From positions 32,070 to 96,069 of the forward strand of contig WJLW01000123.1 in NCBI GenBank assembly GCA_014728295.1: a DNA stretch of 64,000 bases, given 5' to 3'. The notes beneath the pieces were generated by a model. It searched no databases and was not told the DNA's origin. It saw only the letters and a program-made list of their open reading frames with translations. Origin of the DNA: Chitinivibrionales bacterium. GTDB lineage: Bacteria > Fibrobacterota > Chitinivibrionia > Chitinivibrionales > WJKA01. The position numbers were made by a program, and so were the translations under genes. Below, piece after piece: positions 54,979 to 63,746 of the stretch (the stretch's first letter is position 1; every line of letters begins with the position of its first letter).

Positions 54979-55063
54979 ACATGTCTCCTGTAGCTGAGTT
55001 CATTTTGTGTTCGTGAGTTAAAATAATTCAATAAGGTTGCGCGCGTGCCCGGGTTGCTTTGTG

Positions 55064-56863
55064 CTATTCAACCTCGCCTACCGACGTAAGGTGCGGATGA
55101 TTGCGAAGCATATTGTACAAGGTGGCACGGCCGACACCAAGCATACGGGCAGCTTTGGCCTTGTTGCCGGCGCACTTTTTAAGCGCGATTTCGACAGTAT
55201 CAACTGTTAATTTATTCTTGCGCCCTACTTTACCGGGTTCGGATGGCGGCTGCGACGGCATGATCGCAGAGAGCATTCCACCGGTCATTTCAGGCGGAAG
55301 ATGCTCGGGCAATATCTTCGTATCGCGGCACTTGATGAGACTGAATTGTATGGCATTCTGAAGCTGACGCACATTGCCCGGCCAGGAATAAGACATAAGC
55401 ATCGAAAGCGCTTCCTCGGAGAGATCAAACTCTTTTCCATTGAGCTTGGCGGCAAATGTTTTCAGAAAATGCTCTGTCAGAATCGGAATGTCATTGCGAC
55501 GCTCACGTAGCGGGGGCATGTCTATCGGCACAACGGCCAGACGATAATAAAGGTCCTCCCGAAACGCGCCTTTTTTGACCTGCTCTTTGAGATTTCGATT
55601 GGTTGCGCTAATGACCCGTACCTCAACCTCGCGTGTCGTTTCGCTGCCGACCGGCTCAAATGTTCCTTCCTGCAACACACGCAGCAGCTTAACCTGCATA
55701 GCCTGTGAAAGCTCCGCCACCTCGTCAAGAAATATGGTTCCGCCGTCGGCCAGCTCAAAGCGTCCTTTCTTGTCGCGGAACGCGCCGGTAAAGGATCCCT
55801 TGACATGCCCGAATAACTCACTTTCAAGAGTTCCTTCCGGTAACGCACCGCAATTGATAGGAACAAAGAGCTTGTCTTTGCGGGAGCTCTCATTGTGCAC
55901 CGCACGCGCCACCAGCTCTTTGCCCGTACCACTTTCGCCGGTAATCACCACCGGGAAATCGCATTGGCTCAGGTCGCGAATGAGATCATAAATCAGTTGC
56001 ATTTTATAATCCTGACCTATGAGCCCGTAAAACTGCCTGGTTTCGCCGAGTTGACGCTCGAGGGTTTTGACCTGGGTCTGATCGCTCAAGGACGCCACAA
56101 TCCCGACAGGCTGTCCACGGTCATCCTGCATCGGCATGACCGTTACGTCGAATTCCTTGCGCGTTCCGTCGGGCGTGTGATAGACAGTCGTATATTGCTG
56201 AGTAGTAAGCCCGTCAAAATCTTTGCGTCCGCAAAACGAGCATTCCTCGCCGCACAGCTTGGGCAAAAATGACTCATGACAATCCTTGCCCAGCACCTGT
56301 GCCTCAGGCAGACCGGTCAGTTTTTCGGCGCCTTTGTTGAAAAAGAATATACGCCGGTTCAAATCATGCGCAATGATGCCTTCGGACAAACTGTTGAGGA
56401 TATTTTCAACGTTGTCTTTCTGCTGGACGAACGCAGCAAGAAATCCATGTCGGAACAGGCTGGCAACCGATTCCCGTATTTTTTGAGCACTCTTTCTGAA
56501 TCCGTGAATGCGCGCCGCTTCATTACCGTTCGAATCGATAAGTTCGGGAAGCTCCAGCGGCCAGTTGACGAATGCAGGAGCGCCGGAAAGCACAGGACAC
56601 TGCTCCCTTGCATCTTCGCCAAGCGTCACCACTACATCGAAACGGCGCTCGCCCAGGGCTGCAATTGACTTGGTCGCAGCACCGCTTATCGGACATTCCA
56701 TTTCGTCCATAATTTCAAACGTCAACGGGCGCACCGGCTGAGGCTGCAAGCCGGCGCTCAAGCACGAAACTCCTTGCGGAGCGTAGCGGCGAGCAAATCC
56801 TTCCGCCATCTGGCTTAACGTGCTGTTATGCATACAAAGAAACAGTACAGTACCTTTACTCAT
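55064..56863 (-). CDS. sigma-54 regulator with N-terminal ArsC/LMW-phosphatase-like domain and PAS domain
   Basis: The 599 residues have four parts. Residues 1 to about 140 match thioredoxin-type arsenate reductase/low-molecular-weight phosphatase (VLFLCMHNSTLSQMAEGF). The loop cysteine Cys10 and Cys89 are present, but the loop arginine is Leu16 and the middle redox cysteine is Gly82. A PAS domain follows (about 150-265) with clustered cysteines Cys195, Cys204, Cys208, Cys211. The AAA+ domain (about 280-515) has GESGTGKE, GSFTGA (usual form GAFTGA) and GGTIFLDE. A Fis-type helix-turn-helix ends it (KAARMLGVGRATLYNML). It activates sigma-54 promoters, probably in response to a redox or metal signal. 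It overlaps ptsI by 4 nt and precedes hypC. Confidence 0.9.
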   Translation of the reverse strand: MSKGTVLFLCMHNSTLSQMAEGFARRYAPQGVSCLSAGLQPQPVRPLTFEIMDEMECPISGAATKSIAALGERRFDVVVTLGEDAREQCPVLSGAPAFVNWPLELPELIDSNGNEAARIHGFRKSAQKIRESVASLFRHGFLAAFVQQKDNVENILNSLSEGIIAHDLNRRIFFFNKGAEKLTGLPEAQVLGKDCHESFLPKLCGEECSFCGRKDFDGLTTQQYTTVYHTPDGTRKEFDVTVMPMQDDRGQPVGIVASLSDQTQVKTLERQLGETRQFYGLIGQDYKMQLIYDLIRDLSQCDFPVVITGESGTGKELVARAVHNESSRKDKLFVPINCGALPEGTLESELFGHVKGSFTGAFRDKKGRFELADGGTIFLDEVAELSQAMQVKLLRVLQEGTFEPVGSETTREVEVRVISATNRNLKEQVKKGAFREDLYYRLAVVPIDMPPLRERRNDIPILTEHFLKTFAAKLNGKEFDLSEEALSMLMSYSWPGNVRQLQNAIQFSLIKCRDTKILPEHLPPEMTGGMLSAIMPSQPPSEPGKVGRKNKLTVDTVEIALKKCAGNKAKAARMLGVGRATLYNMLRNHPHLTSVGEVE

Positions 56864-58515
56864 GCGACTACGCTTTCCTGATTACGTGGTTGCGATATAC
56901 CGGACATTTCGTTGCGTACCCTTGGAATCAGACGCGGACTCACGCTCAATTCACGAATACCAATATTCAACAACCGTCCGGGCATGCCTTCACGTCCGGC
57001 CATTTCGCCGCAAATCGACAAGGACTTACTCAGTTCACGGGCGGTGTCGCTCAATTGTTGCAAGACACTCCACAGTAATGGATGGTCGGGATCGTATTCC
57101 GAATTGACCAGTTCATTGGAGCGGTCAACTGCAAACAGATACTGAATCAGGTCGTTGGATCCGATACTGGCAAAATCGACTTTTTCCATAAGTGTGCGCG
57201 GGGCAAGGCATGCGCTGGGCACTTCGAACATCAACCCCAACTCGATGTTGGCGGCGTCGGCCTGTTCGGTGGCAATAATGTCTCGGACACCTTTGCACAT
57301 TCGCACCAGTTGCTGTTCGTCGATAATCATTGGAAACATGATGCGCAGCTTTGTGCGTTTACTCAGGCGAACCAGCGCCTTGACCTGACTGCTGAAAATT
57401 CCGGGATTGCCCAGAAGGAACCGGGCGCCGCGCCAGCCAAGATAGGGGTTTGATTCCTTTTCGATGTGCAGAAAAGGCAAATCCTTGTCTCCGCCGACAT
57501 CGAGTAATCGAAACGTCACGGGCTTGTCGCCCATAATATCAATGACTCTCGAATAAAAACCAAACTGCTCATCAATGCTCAGAAGACGTTCGGCACGCAA
57601 AAACAATATCTCGGTTCTAAACAAGCCGATGCCGTCAGCACGAACGAATGACGCCTGCCGCACGTCTTCGATCAGGCTGGCATTCGCATACAGCTTGCTG
57701 CCGGGCGGGGTGGCTATCACACAGACTTCATCATCTTGCGTTGCCGCCGCCGGTATCAGACGCTCGATAACTTCCTGCGCGGGGTGTAGGATGATGCGTC
57801 CCTTATCGCCGTCAACCAGTATGGTATCGCCGCATTTGAGATGATTGAGAATGCCGTGCGCACCGCTGATGCAGGGGATTCCGACAGAGCGCGCAATGAT
57901 TGCCGCATGCGACGATATCCCGCCGTGCTCCGTGACGATACCCTTGACATGTTCGAGGTTCATGCGTACCATCATCTCGGCTGTCAATGCTTCGGCAACG
58001 ATGATCTTGCTTTCACCTTCCGTGCATTTGTCCTGCCCCTGGCACAGGAACCCGGAACGGGAGTTCAACAGTCGCTCGAGCAAACGTCGCTTTATCTCGC
58101 CGATGTCATTTGCCCGGTCGGCCAGATACGAGTCGTTAAATTGCGAAAACTGCTTTTCATACGCAGAGTAAACCTCATCAATTGCCCATTCGATATTTTT
58201 GCGCTCATCAAAAACCTTCCTGCGCAACTGGGCCAGTACCTGAGAATCCGTCATAATGTGCTTCTGGGCAGTGAAAATCTCCGCTTCGGCGGCGCCTAAT
58301 TTTGCCGCTACATTGGAAGATATTTTGTCAAGCTCGGAACTGCAGGTTGCCATCGCACCTTCGAACCGATCCCACTCACTCTGACAGGCGCCCTCGCCGG
58401 CAAGATTTGCTTTGATAATCTTCTGCTGCATATGTGCTGCATATACGCAGACCCTGGCCGCGACTTTACCCGATGATATGGTGATTCCTTTAAAACTGAT
58501 CGTGCTTTCTTGCAT
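56860..58515 (-). CDS. ptsI: phosphoenolpyruvate--protein phosphotransferase (PTS enzyme I)
   Basis: Enzyme I takes phosphate from PEP onto a histidine and passes it to HPr. The phosphohistidine is His203 in EHGGISSHAAIIARS. The PEP-binding barrel shows GIGLFRTEILFL, FRLLDVGGDKDLPF, MFPMI and SIGSNDLIQYLFAVDR, and the catalytic cysteine is in ISICGEMAG-like LSICGEMAG. The 551 residues are normal length. No HPr or sugar permease is nearby, and the ATG-stop overlap with the sigma-54 regulator suggests a regulatory PTS role or simple co-transcription. Confidence 0.95.
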   Translation of the reverse strand: MQESTISFKGITISSGKVAARVCVYAAHMQQKIIKANLAGEGACQSEWDRFEGAMATCSSELDKISSNVAAKLGAAEAEIFTAQKHIMTDSQVLAQLRRKVFDERKNIEWAIDEVYSAYEKQFSQFNDSYLADRANDIGEIKRRLLERLLNSRSGFLCQGQDKCTEGESKIIVAEALTAEMMVRMNLEHVKGIVTEHGGISSHAAIIARSVGIPCISGAHGILNHLKCGDTILVDGDKGRIILHPAQEVIERLIPAAATQDDEVCVIATPPGSKLYANASLIEDVRQASFVRADGIGLFRTEILFLRAERLLSIDEQFGFYSRVIDIMGDKPVTFRLLDVGGDKDLPFLHIEKESNPYLGWRGARFLLGNPGIFSSQVKALVRLSKRTKLRIMFPMIIDEQQLVRMCKGVRDIIATEQADAANIELGLMFEVPSACLAPRTLMEKVDFASIGSNDLIQYLFAVDRSNELVNSEYDPDHPLLWSVLQQLSDTARELSKSLSICGEMAGREGMPGRLLNIGIRELSVSPRLIPRVRNEMSGISQPRNQESVVA

Positions 58516-58687
58516 TGCTCCCAGTGCTCTAATCTACTTTCTATATTTTGTTCTTAGTTCTTAATAAATGATCTGAATCTTAAAATACAATAGTGTCCAG
58601 AAAAATAGACAAATCAAGTTGAAATACGATTAGGGGTGTATAAAAATTATGCCGAAATCGATACATTCCGCAAATAACTGCATCATT

Positions 58688-60013
58688 TTACCGGCACAAA
58701 GAGTCGTACTTATCAAAATTGATCCACTCTTTGTACAAGCATGGCTCAGGCGCGGTACCACGGGCGTGATGATTCAGATTTCCGGCATCAAGAAATGGCC
58801 CGAATTTTTTCCACGACAATTCTGTTTCAAGCGCACTGACAAACAGCGTCCGGTCTCCTTTAATCGCATCGAGCAGCAGCTTCTGATAGGCTTCGGGAAT
58901 TTCATCCTTGAATGAATCGATATAGCAAAATTTCATGCTGGTGTCGATAATCTGCACATCGCTGCCGGGTACTTTGCTCGCCATCTCCACCACTATTCCG
59001 GCAGACGGCTGGATTTTGAATATAATTTCGTTCGGATTTATGTCCCCGTTTTTATTGAACAGCAGCCGGGGCGGCTTTTTAAAACGCATGCCGATTTCGG
59101 TTCCTTTGCGATGCAGCGCTTTACCTGTGCGAAGGTAAACCGGCATCCGATTCCAGCGATACGTATCAATAAAAAGCTTCAATTCCGCATAGGTCTCGGT
59201 ACTGGAATCGGGGGCCACACCGGCTTCGTCGCGATAGCCGTTATACTGAAAGCGACAGCAGTCGGTCACCCGCAATGCTTTGAGGATATTAATTTTTTGC
59301 GCGCGTATTTCTTCGGGATCCAGGCTGACCGGGGCTTCCATTGTCAAGAGGCAAATCAATTGCATGAGATGATTCTGGACCATATCCCTGATAATCCCCG
59401 CACCGTCAAAATATGCTCCCCGATCCTCCACGCCGATTGATTCGTACGCGTTGATCTGGATTGAGTCAATGTAGTTGCTGTTCCACACCGGATAAAATAT
59501 CGAGTTGCCGAAGCGAAACACCAGAATGTTCTGAACAGCTTCTTTGGCGAGATAGTGATCGATGCGGTAAATCTGACGCTCGTTATAATACTCTTGCAAA
59601 TGCCTGTTAAGACCACGCGCCGAATCGTAATCATAGCCGAAGGGCTTTTCGATGATAAGCCGTGTTTCTTCCCCGAATCCCTCATCGTAAAGCTGCCCCG
59701 CAGTTGCGGCATAGACTTTGGGCGGCAACGCCAGGAAAAAAATCACTTGATCAAAGATGCCTTTGCTCTTTATATAGGATTTTAATCCTGTAATGCCCTG
59801 ATGATAGTGCAACTGTCCGGCAAAATCCCGTGACACTTCGAAGCGGTTGCGAAACTCTTCATCGCTGAATACCGTTCGTCCCGATCCGACAATGATGCAG
59901 GAATCATCAATTTGCTTGTGTTCGTACAACCGTGACAATGCGGGAATAAGCTTTCGTCTGGCCAGATCCCCCGATGCTCCCAGAATTACAATAGCCGTAT
60001 GCGATGTTGGCAT
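58688..60013 (-). CDS. zwf: glucose-6-phosphate 1-dehydrogenase
   Basis: Zwf oxidises glucose-6-phosphate to 6-phosphogluconolactone, giving NADPH. The 441-residue form (start ATG 60013, GGAGG 9 nt upstream) opens with VILGASGDLARRKLIPAL (9-26), followed by EKPFGYD (122-128) and the substrate-binding RIDHYLAKEAVQN (150-162, catalytic His153 region). GTEIGMRFKKPP and the C-terminal blocks are present. The usual length is 480-500, so it is compact. An upstream in-frame ATG at 60109 adds a non-conserved leader. No 6-phosphogluconolactonase or gnd is adjacent. Confidence 0.94.
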   Translation of the reverse strand: MPTSHTAIVILGASGDLARRKLIPALSRLYEHKQIDDSCIIVGSGRTVFSDEEFRNRFEVSRDFAGQLHYHQGITGLKSYIKSKGIFDQVIFFLALPPKVYAATAGQLYDEGFGEETRLIIEKPFGYDYDSARGLNRHLQEYYNERQIYRIDHYLAKEAVQNILVFRFGNSIFYPVWNSNYIDSIQINAYESIGVEDRGAYFDGAGIIRDMVQNHLMQLICLLTMEAPVSLDPEEIRAQKINILKALRVTDCCRFQYNGYRDEAGVAPDSSTETYAELKLFIDTYRWNRMPVYLRTGKALHRKGTEIGMRFKKPPRLLFNKNGDINPNEIIFKIQPSAGIVVEMASKVPGSDVQIIDTSMKFCYIDSFKDEIPEAYQKLLLDAIKGDRTLFVSALETELSWKKFGPFLDAGNLNHHARGTAPEPCLYKEWINFDKYDSLCR

Positions 60014-60167
60014 TGAATATCCTCCACTTGATAGAGACGGCATTTTGTTCGTCGAATCACTCCCGCATGCGCTTACACGATCACCCGGTTGACCCAACAG
60101 GAATTGCAAAAAGCTCCAGGCGCTCTTTTCTGTGTATAACGCTGAGTTTAATGGCCATTTGGGGCGC

Positions 60168-60350
60168 CTAATCAGTTAAAATACGATAGATGTCATCCAT
60201 TCCCGCAACATCTTTGTCATTTACCTCAACGATCTAGTCACCGGGGTGCAATCCCGCATGCCGGCCGGTCTGCCTTTCTCCACCAGTACAATTACAACCG
60301 CACCGGCGCGCTCGAGGTTATGAAAACGGGCAAACCGGGGCCAACCGGTC
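60168..60350 (-). pseudogene. decayed PDZ-domain fragment
   Basis: Hand translation of the gap between the MATE gene and zwf gives a broken PDZ domain. One frame reads NLERAGAVVIVLVEKGRPAG. After a one-base shift near 60260-60270 the next frame reads HAGLHPGD, a TAG stop (60234-60236), then IVEVNDKDVAGMDDIYRIL, ending at TAG 60168-60170. Together they match the PDZ pattern (V-EKGSPAAxAGLxPGDxIVEVN). At least one frameshift and one stop make it non-functional. The rest of the parent gene (a DegP/HtrA or CtpA-like protease is possible) is absent. Confidence 0.65.
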
Positions 60351-60363
60351 GGGGGTTGTGTGG

Positions 60364-61710
60364 TTATCCGGGGACTGCTGCAAACGCGCGCTTCGTTGCC
60401 CGGCATGCAACTCCACCGGCTATTATGCATGAAAGTGCATATGCTGCAAAGATTCCTGCCGGCCCGAAAAAGCGCTTGAGTACCAGTGCCAGAGGAATGT
60501 TGATGAGTATGGCCTGAAATGCCGTAATGAATGCCGATTCGCGCGCTCTGTTGAGAACATTTAATGCAGCGGTCGACAACCTGATGATGCCCTGCGATGC
60601 AAAGCCGATCGGCGCCAGCAGCAGATAAAGCGATGCAGTCGCAACAGCCTGCGGGCTGTCATCGAATATCGCGGCAATCGGTCGTCCGGCAAACGCAAGC
60701 ACCCCAAGCATGACTACTCCCCATACTATCGAGAATCGCCGGCTGTGGCGAAGCGCATCTATGGCCCGCTGTTTGAAACCGGCACCGATATTCTGGCCAA
60801 TGAACGGACCAAGCACGGCGAACAGGGCCATTATTACGGTCATGGCAAAGCCCTCGACTCGTGTCGCAACACCATAACCGGCAACAACCTCCGCGCCGTA
60901 GGGCGCTATCATGCCGGTTATGATAAATGCGGACAGCGGCAGAATAATATTGGCTCCCGCAGCAGGCACGGCAATGCTCAAAATGCTCTTCCATGATTCC
61001 AGCATTTCATGCATTCCCGGCAAACGAAAACTCAACATTTTTTTGCGGACATTTAATACGAATAGGGAAACACTCAACGTCGACGCCCGGGCAATGACCG
61101 TTGCAATTGCCGCCCCCCGCAGTTCGAGTGCAGGTACAGGCCCCCAGCCGAAAATCAGGATCGGATCAAGTGCTGCGTTGACACATACGGCAACGATCAT
61201 GATAATGCTGGGTGTGCGCGTATCACCGGTTGCCCGGATGGCATTATTGCCAACCATCGGTACAACAACAAAAAGCATGCCCGGATACCAGATCAGCAGG
61301 TACTGCTTGACAAGAGCAATAATCTCAGGTGATGCCTGCATAAGCCCGAACAGTGGCTCGATGGTGAACATTCCCGCCACCACAAATGCCAGTACCAGCA
61401 CCAGCGACAGAAACAGACTGTCGGTTGTCAGGCGCTTGACTTTCTCATCATCGCCCTCGCCAATTGCCTTGCTGATAACCGCCGAAGCGCCTATCCCCAA
61501 TCCCAGCGCTATACTGCTGACAAAAATAACGACCGGAAAGGTGAGCGTCATTGCCGCCAGCTCAGGCGTCCCAAGCCTGCCGACAAAATAGGTGTCAATC
61601 AAATTAAATGACATCATGGCGAAAATGCCGATCAGCATCTGTGCGGAAAGCCGCGCCAGCGTTGGCGGAATAGGTCCCGTGGTAAGTATTGCTCTATGAT
61701 CGCCGGCCAA
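60364..61710 (-). CDS. MATE family efflux transporter
   Basis: A 12-segment multidrug and toxin extrusion protein of about 448 residues: TGPIPPTLARLSAQMLIG at the N-terminus, NLIDTYFVGRLGTPELAAM, and GNNAIRATGDTRTPSIIMI. Such proteins export organic cations with sodium or proton exchange. The start is uncertain: I favour TTG 61710, 4 nt after GGAGG and close to the family N-terminus; the upstream TTG 61764 would overlap the Crp/Fnr gene. It follows that regulator on the same strand. Confidence 0.88.
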   Translation of the reverse strand: MAGDHRAILTTGPIPPTLARLSAQMLIGIFAMMSFNLIDTYFVGRLGTPELAAMTLTFPVVIFVSSIALGLGIGASAVISKAIGEGDDEKVKRLTTDSLFLSLVLVLAFVVAGMFTIEPLFGLMQASPEIIALVKQYLLIWYPGMLFVVVPMVGNNAIRATGDTRTPSIIMIVAVCVNAALDPILIFGWGPVPALELRGAAIATVIARASTLSVSLFVLNVRKKMLSFRLPGMHEMLESWKSILSIAVPAAGANIILPLSAFIITGMIAPYGAEVVAGYGVATRVEGFAMTVIMALFAVLGPFIGQNIGAGFKQRAIDALRHSRRFSIVWGVVMLGVLAFAGRPIAAIFDDSPQAVATASLYLLLAPIGFASQGIIRLSTAALNVLNRARESAFITAFQAILINIPLALVLKRFFGPAGIFAAYALSCIIAGGVACRATKRAFAAVPG

Positions 61711-61730
61711 AAAACCTCCACTATTAAGGC

Positions 61731-62417
61731 CTATTGAATAGCATCGCCTGGTTGGCTCCGCCAACTTTCATGCCACGATTGCCAAAAGCCCCGCCTGAGC
61801 TTGATCTCTCCTCCCTCCCATTTCACCTGACCGCGCTCCCTAAGCCTCAGCAGCAGACGGGAAAGGCTTTCCGGACTTGCACCGATGGCGGCCGCCATAT
61901 CCTTTTTGGATATTCCCGGCCTGATGTTTTCCCGCGCGCCATACTGGCTTTTCACAAACATGAAAAACCGCTCATCCACCTCGTGCATGGTAAGAAATTT
62001 GACTCTTTCGGCCAGATAGCGCTGCTTCTGCATGAGCATCGTGATGAACTCATTCCTGAAATCAGGCTTGGCCAGATGCTCGTGAAATGCATCCTTATGC
62101 AACGCAAATACCGTACTTTTTTGAATTGCAACAGCCGATACCGGATAGGTGTTTTTCTCAAAAAGGATAACCTCGGCAAACATTTCACCGATACGCGCTA
62201 TTTTGATAACAATGTCCTTGCCCTCTGCAGAAGATTTGTACAACTGAACCGCGCCGCAAGCCATTAAATAAATCGAAGTGCCCTGCTCACCTTCGCAAAA
62301 GAGCGACTCGTTCTTGCGCACCGTGCGCGGTACAGCCATGTCGACGAGTATATCCTTGCTTTTCGGGCTCAAATCACCAAAGAGCAGCGAGTGATCAATA
62401 ACTTTTTTTATGTTCAT
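61731..62417 (-). CDS. Crp/Fnr family transcriptional regulator
   Basis: A 228-residue regulator with an N-terminal cNMP-type beta-roll (ESLFCEGEQGTSIYLMACGAVQLYK) and a C-terminal winged helix (ISKKDMAAAIGASPESLSRLLLRLRERGQVKWE). The recognition helix ESLSR matches the E-xx-SR class that reads Fnr-type TTGAT half-sites. No Fnr-type iron-sulfur cysteine set is visible near the N-terminus, so sensing may be by another ligand or heme, as in Dnr/HcpR-like proteins. ATG 62417 is used; GTG 62426 is the alternative. An Fnr-like box lies between it and the divergent ferredoxin gene. Confidence 0.9.
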   Translation of the reverse strand: MNIKKVIDHSLLFGDLSPKSKDILVDMAVPRTVRKNESLFCEGEQGTSIYLMACGAVQLYKSSAEGKDIVIKIARIGEMFAEVILFEKNTYPVSAVAIQKSTVFALHKDAFHEHLAKPDFRNEFITMLMQKQRYLAERVKFLTMHEVDERFFMFVKSQYGARENIRPGISKKDMAAAIGASPESLSRLLLRLRERGQVKWEGGEIKLRRGFWQSWHESWRSQPGDAIQ

Positions 62418-62458
62418 AATGTTCACAGTGATAAAGATACAATAAAAAACGGTCTCTC

Positions 62459-62472
62459 TTGATCCAGGTCAA
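62459..62472. promoter_or_regulatory. Fnr-like operator
   Basis: TTGATCCAGGTCAA matches the Fnr consensus TTGAT-N4-ATCAA with one mismatch in the right half. It lies 42 bp before the Crp/Fnr start codon and 69 bp before the ferredoxin start codon, a position suited to control of either or both. Confidence 0.65.
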
Positions 62473-62541
62473 GGAAATCTTCACCAGATTGATGCATATT
62501 TAAAGTACAAACATTTTCTCCCCTAAGATAAGGAACTCGAA

Positions 62542-63381
62542 ATGAAACGCAGCATCATCACCATTGATGAAGAAAAGTGCACGGGCTGTGAATTGTGCAT
62601 CCCGAATTGTCCCGAAGGCGCTATTCAGATAATCGACGGCAAGGCCCGGTTGGTCAGCGATCTGATGTGTGACGGGCTGGGAGCGTGCCTGGGGCACTGT
62701 CCCGAGGGCGCTATATCCATTGAAGAGCGGGAAGCCGAGCCCTATGACGAGCGCAAGGTCATGGCCAATATCGTCCAGGCCGGTGAAAACACGATCAAAG
62801 CGCATCTTGCCCATCTCAAAGAACATAATCAACAGGAATTTCTTGATCAGGCTCTGGCCTATCTCAATGAAAACCATATCGACGTACCCGTTTCCAGGGA
62901 GGAACCTATGCATTCCCATCACGGCGGCTGTCCCGGAGCCTCTGCGAAATCTTTTCAACGCGAAGACAAAGCTGTTGCTGCTCTGGAGGGAAAAAGACCG
63001 TCCCAACTCACGCACTGGCCGGTACAAATGCACCTGATGTCACCCGCTTCACCGGCGTATAGCGGTAAGGACGTACTCATCGCAGCCGATTGTACCGCGT
63101 TTGCGCTGGGAGATTTCCACAAGGATCACCTCAAAGGCAAAGCGCTTGCTATCGCCTGCCCCAAGCTCGACGTGGGCCAGGAAATATACGTTGAAAAAAT
63201 CAAGGCACTGATCGATGATGCCGCAATCAATACGTTGACTGTAATGATCATGCAGGTACCCTGTTGCGGTGGGCTGTTGCATTTAACTCAGCAGGCTGCG
63301 TCACAAGCGGAGCGAAAGGTGCCCGTCAAATGCATTGTCGTGGGACTCGAGGGCGACATACTCAAGGAAGAGTGGGTGTGA
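62542..63381 (+). CDS. 4Fe-4S dicluster ferredoxin-like protein with C-terminal cysteine domain
   Basis: The N-terminal 65 residues hold two 4Fe-4S motifs: CTGCELCIPNCPEG and a looser CDGLGACLGHCPEG. A helical linker follows, then GGCPGAS and a C-terminal domain (about 165-279) with conserved-looking ADCTAFALGDFH, ACPKLD and VPCCGGLLHL, which could bind another metal or cluster. Proteins of this layout occur beside Crp/Fnr-type regulators in anaerobes; their reaction is not established. A role in redox or nitrosative stress is inference from that pairing and the Fnr-like box. Confidence 0.82.
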   Translation: MKRSIITIDEEKCTGCELCIPNCPEGAIQIIDGKARLVSDLMCDGLGACLGHCPEGAISIEEREAEPYDERKVMANIVQAGENTIKAHLAHLKEHNQQEFLDQALAYLNENHIDVPVSREEPMHSHHGGCPGASAKSFQREDKAVAALEGKRPSQLTHWPVQMHLMSPASPAYSGKDVLIAADCTAFALGDFHKDHLKGKALAIACPKLDVGQEIYVEKIKALIDDAAINTLTVMIMQVPCCGGLLHLTQQAASQAERKVPVKCIVVGLEGDILKEEWV

Positions 63382-63746
63382 CGCCCGCTCGAATCCAAAG
63401 CAGTGCCGAACAAATATATCTCCAAACGGTTATAAAAATCGTATACGAAATACAAGGGCATCAATTATATTTTAGAGAATAATTCCTGTTTTTTTGCTTC
63501 AATACCCTCTGCAACTGGGCGTTCGGGCAAAAGAGCCGGATCCTTTGACCGATTCACCCATCAGGCTTTGATCAAAGCCCAGACAACGCAAACGTGCGTC
63601 AATACAGACAAAAGCCCTGCAAGCCGGTTACCAATTCTATCCAAAAGGCAACAATCACGGGATGGTTGACTCAGAGCCCTGCGTGCATTTGTGCTGACGT
63701 CTGAATTAACTCATATGTCCCAAACCGAATCCCGGAGGAGTCGCGC
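63382..63746 (+). promoter_or_regulatory. 365-bp intergenic region with 16-bp perfect palindrome before sigma factor
   Basis: The gap before the sigma-70 gene contains the perfect palindrome GGCTTTGATCAAAGCC (63564-63579), with no T-run after it, so an operator is likelier than a terminator. GGAGGAG (63734-63740) is the ribosome-binding site of the next gene. I see no gene, tRNA or clear -35/-10 pair. Confidence 0.45.

Noticed and set aside
54979..55063. Sigma-54 promoter between the regulator and hypC
   Set aside because: A GGGCAC-like stretch is present on the minus strand, but no GG-N10-GC spacing could be found.
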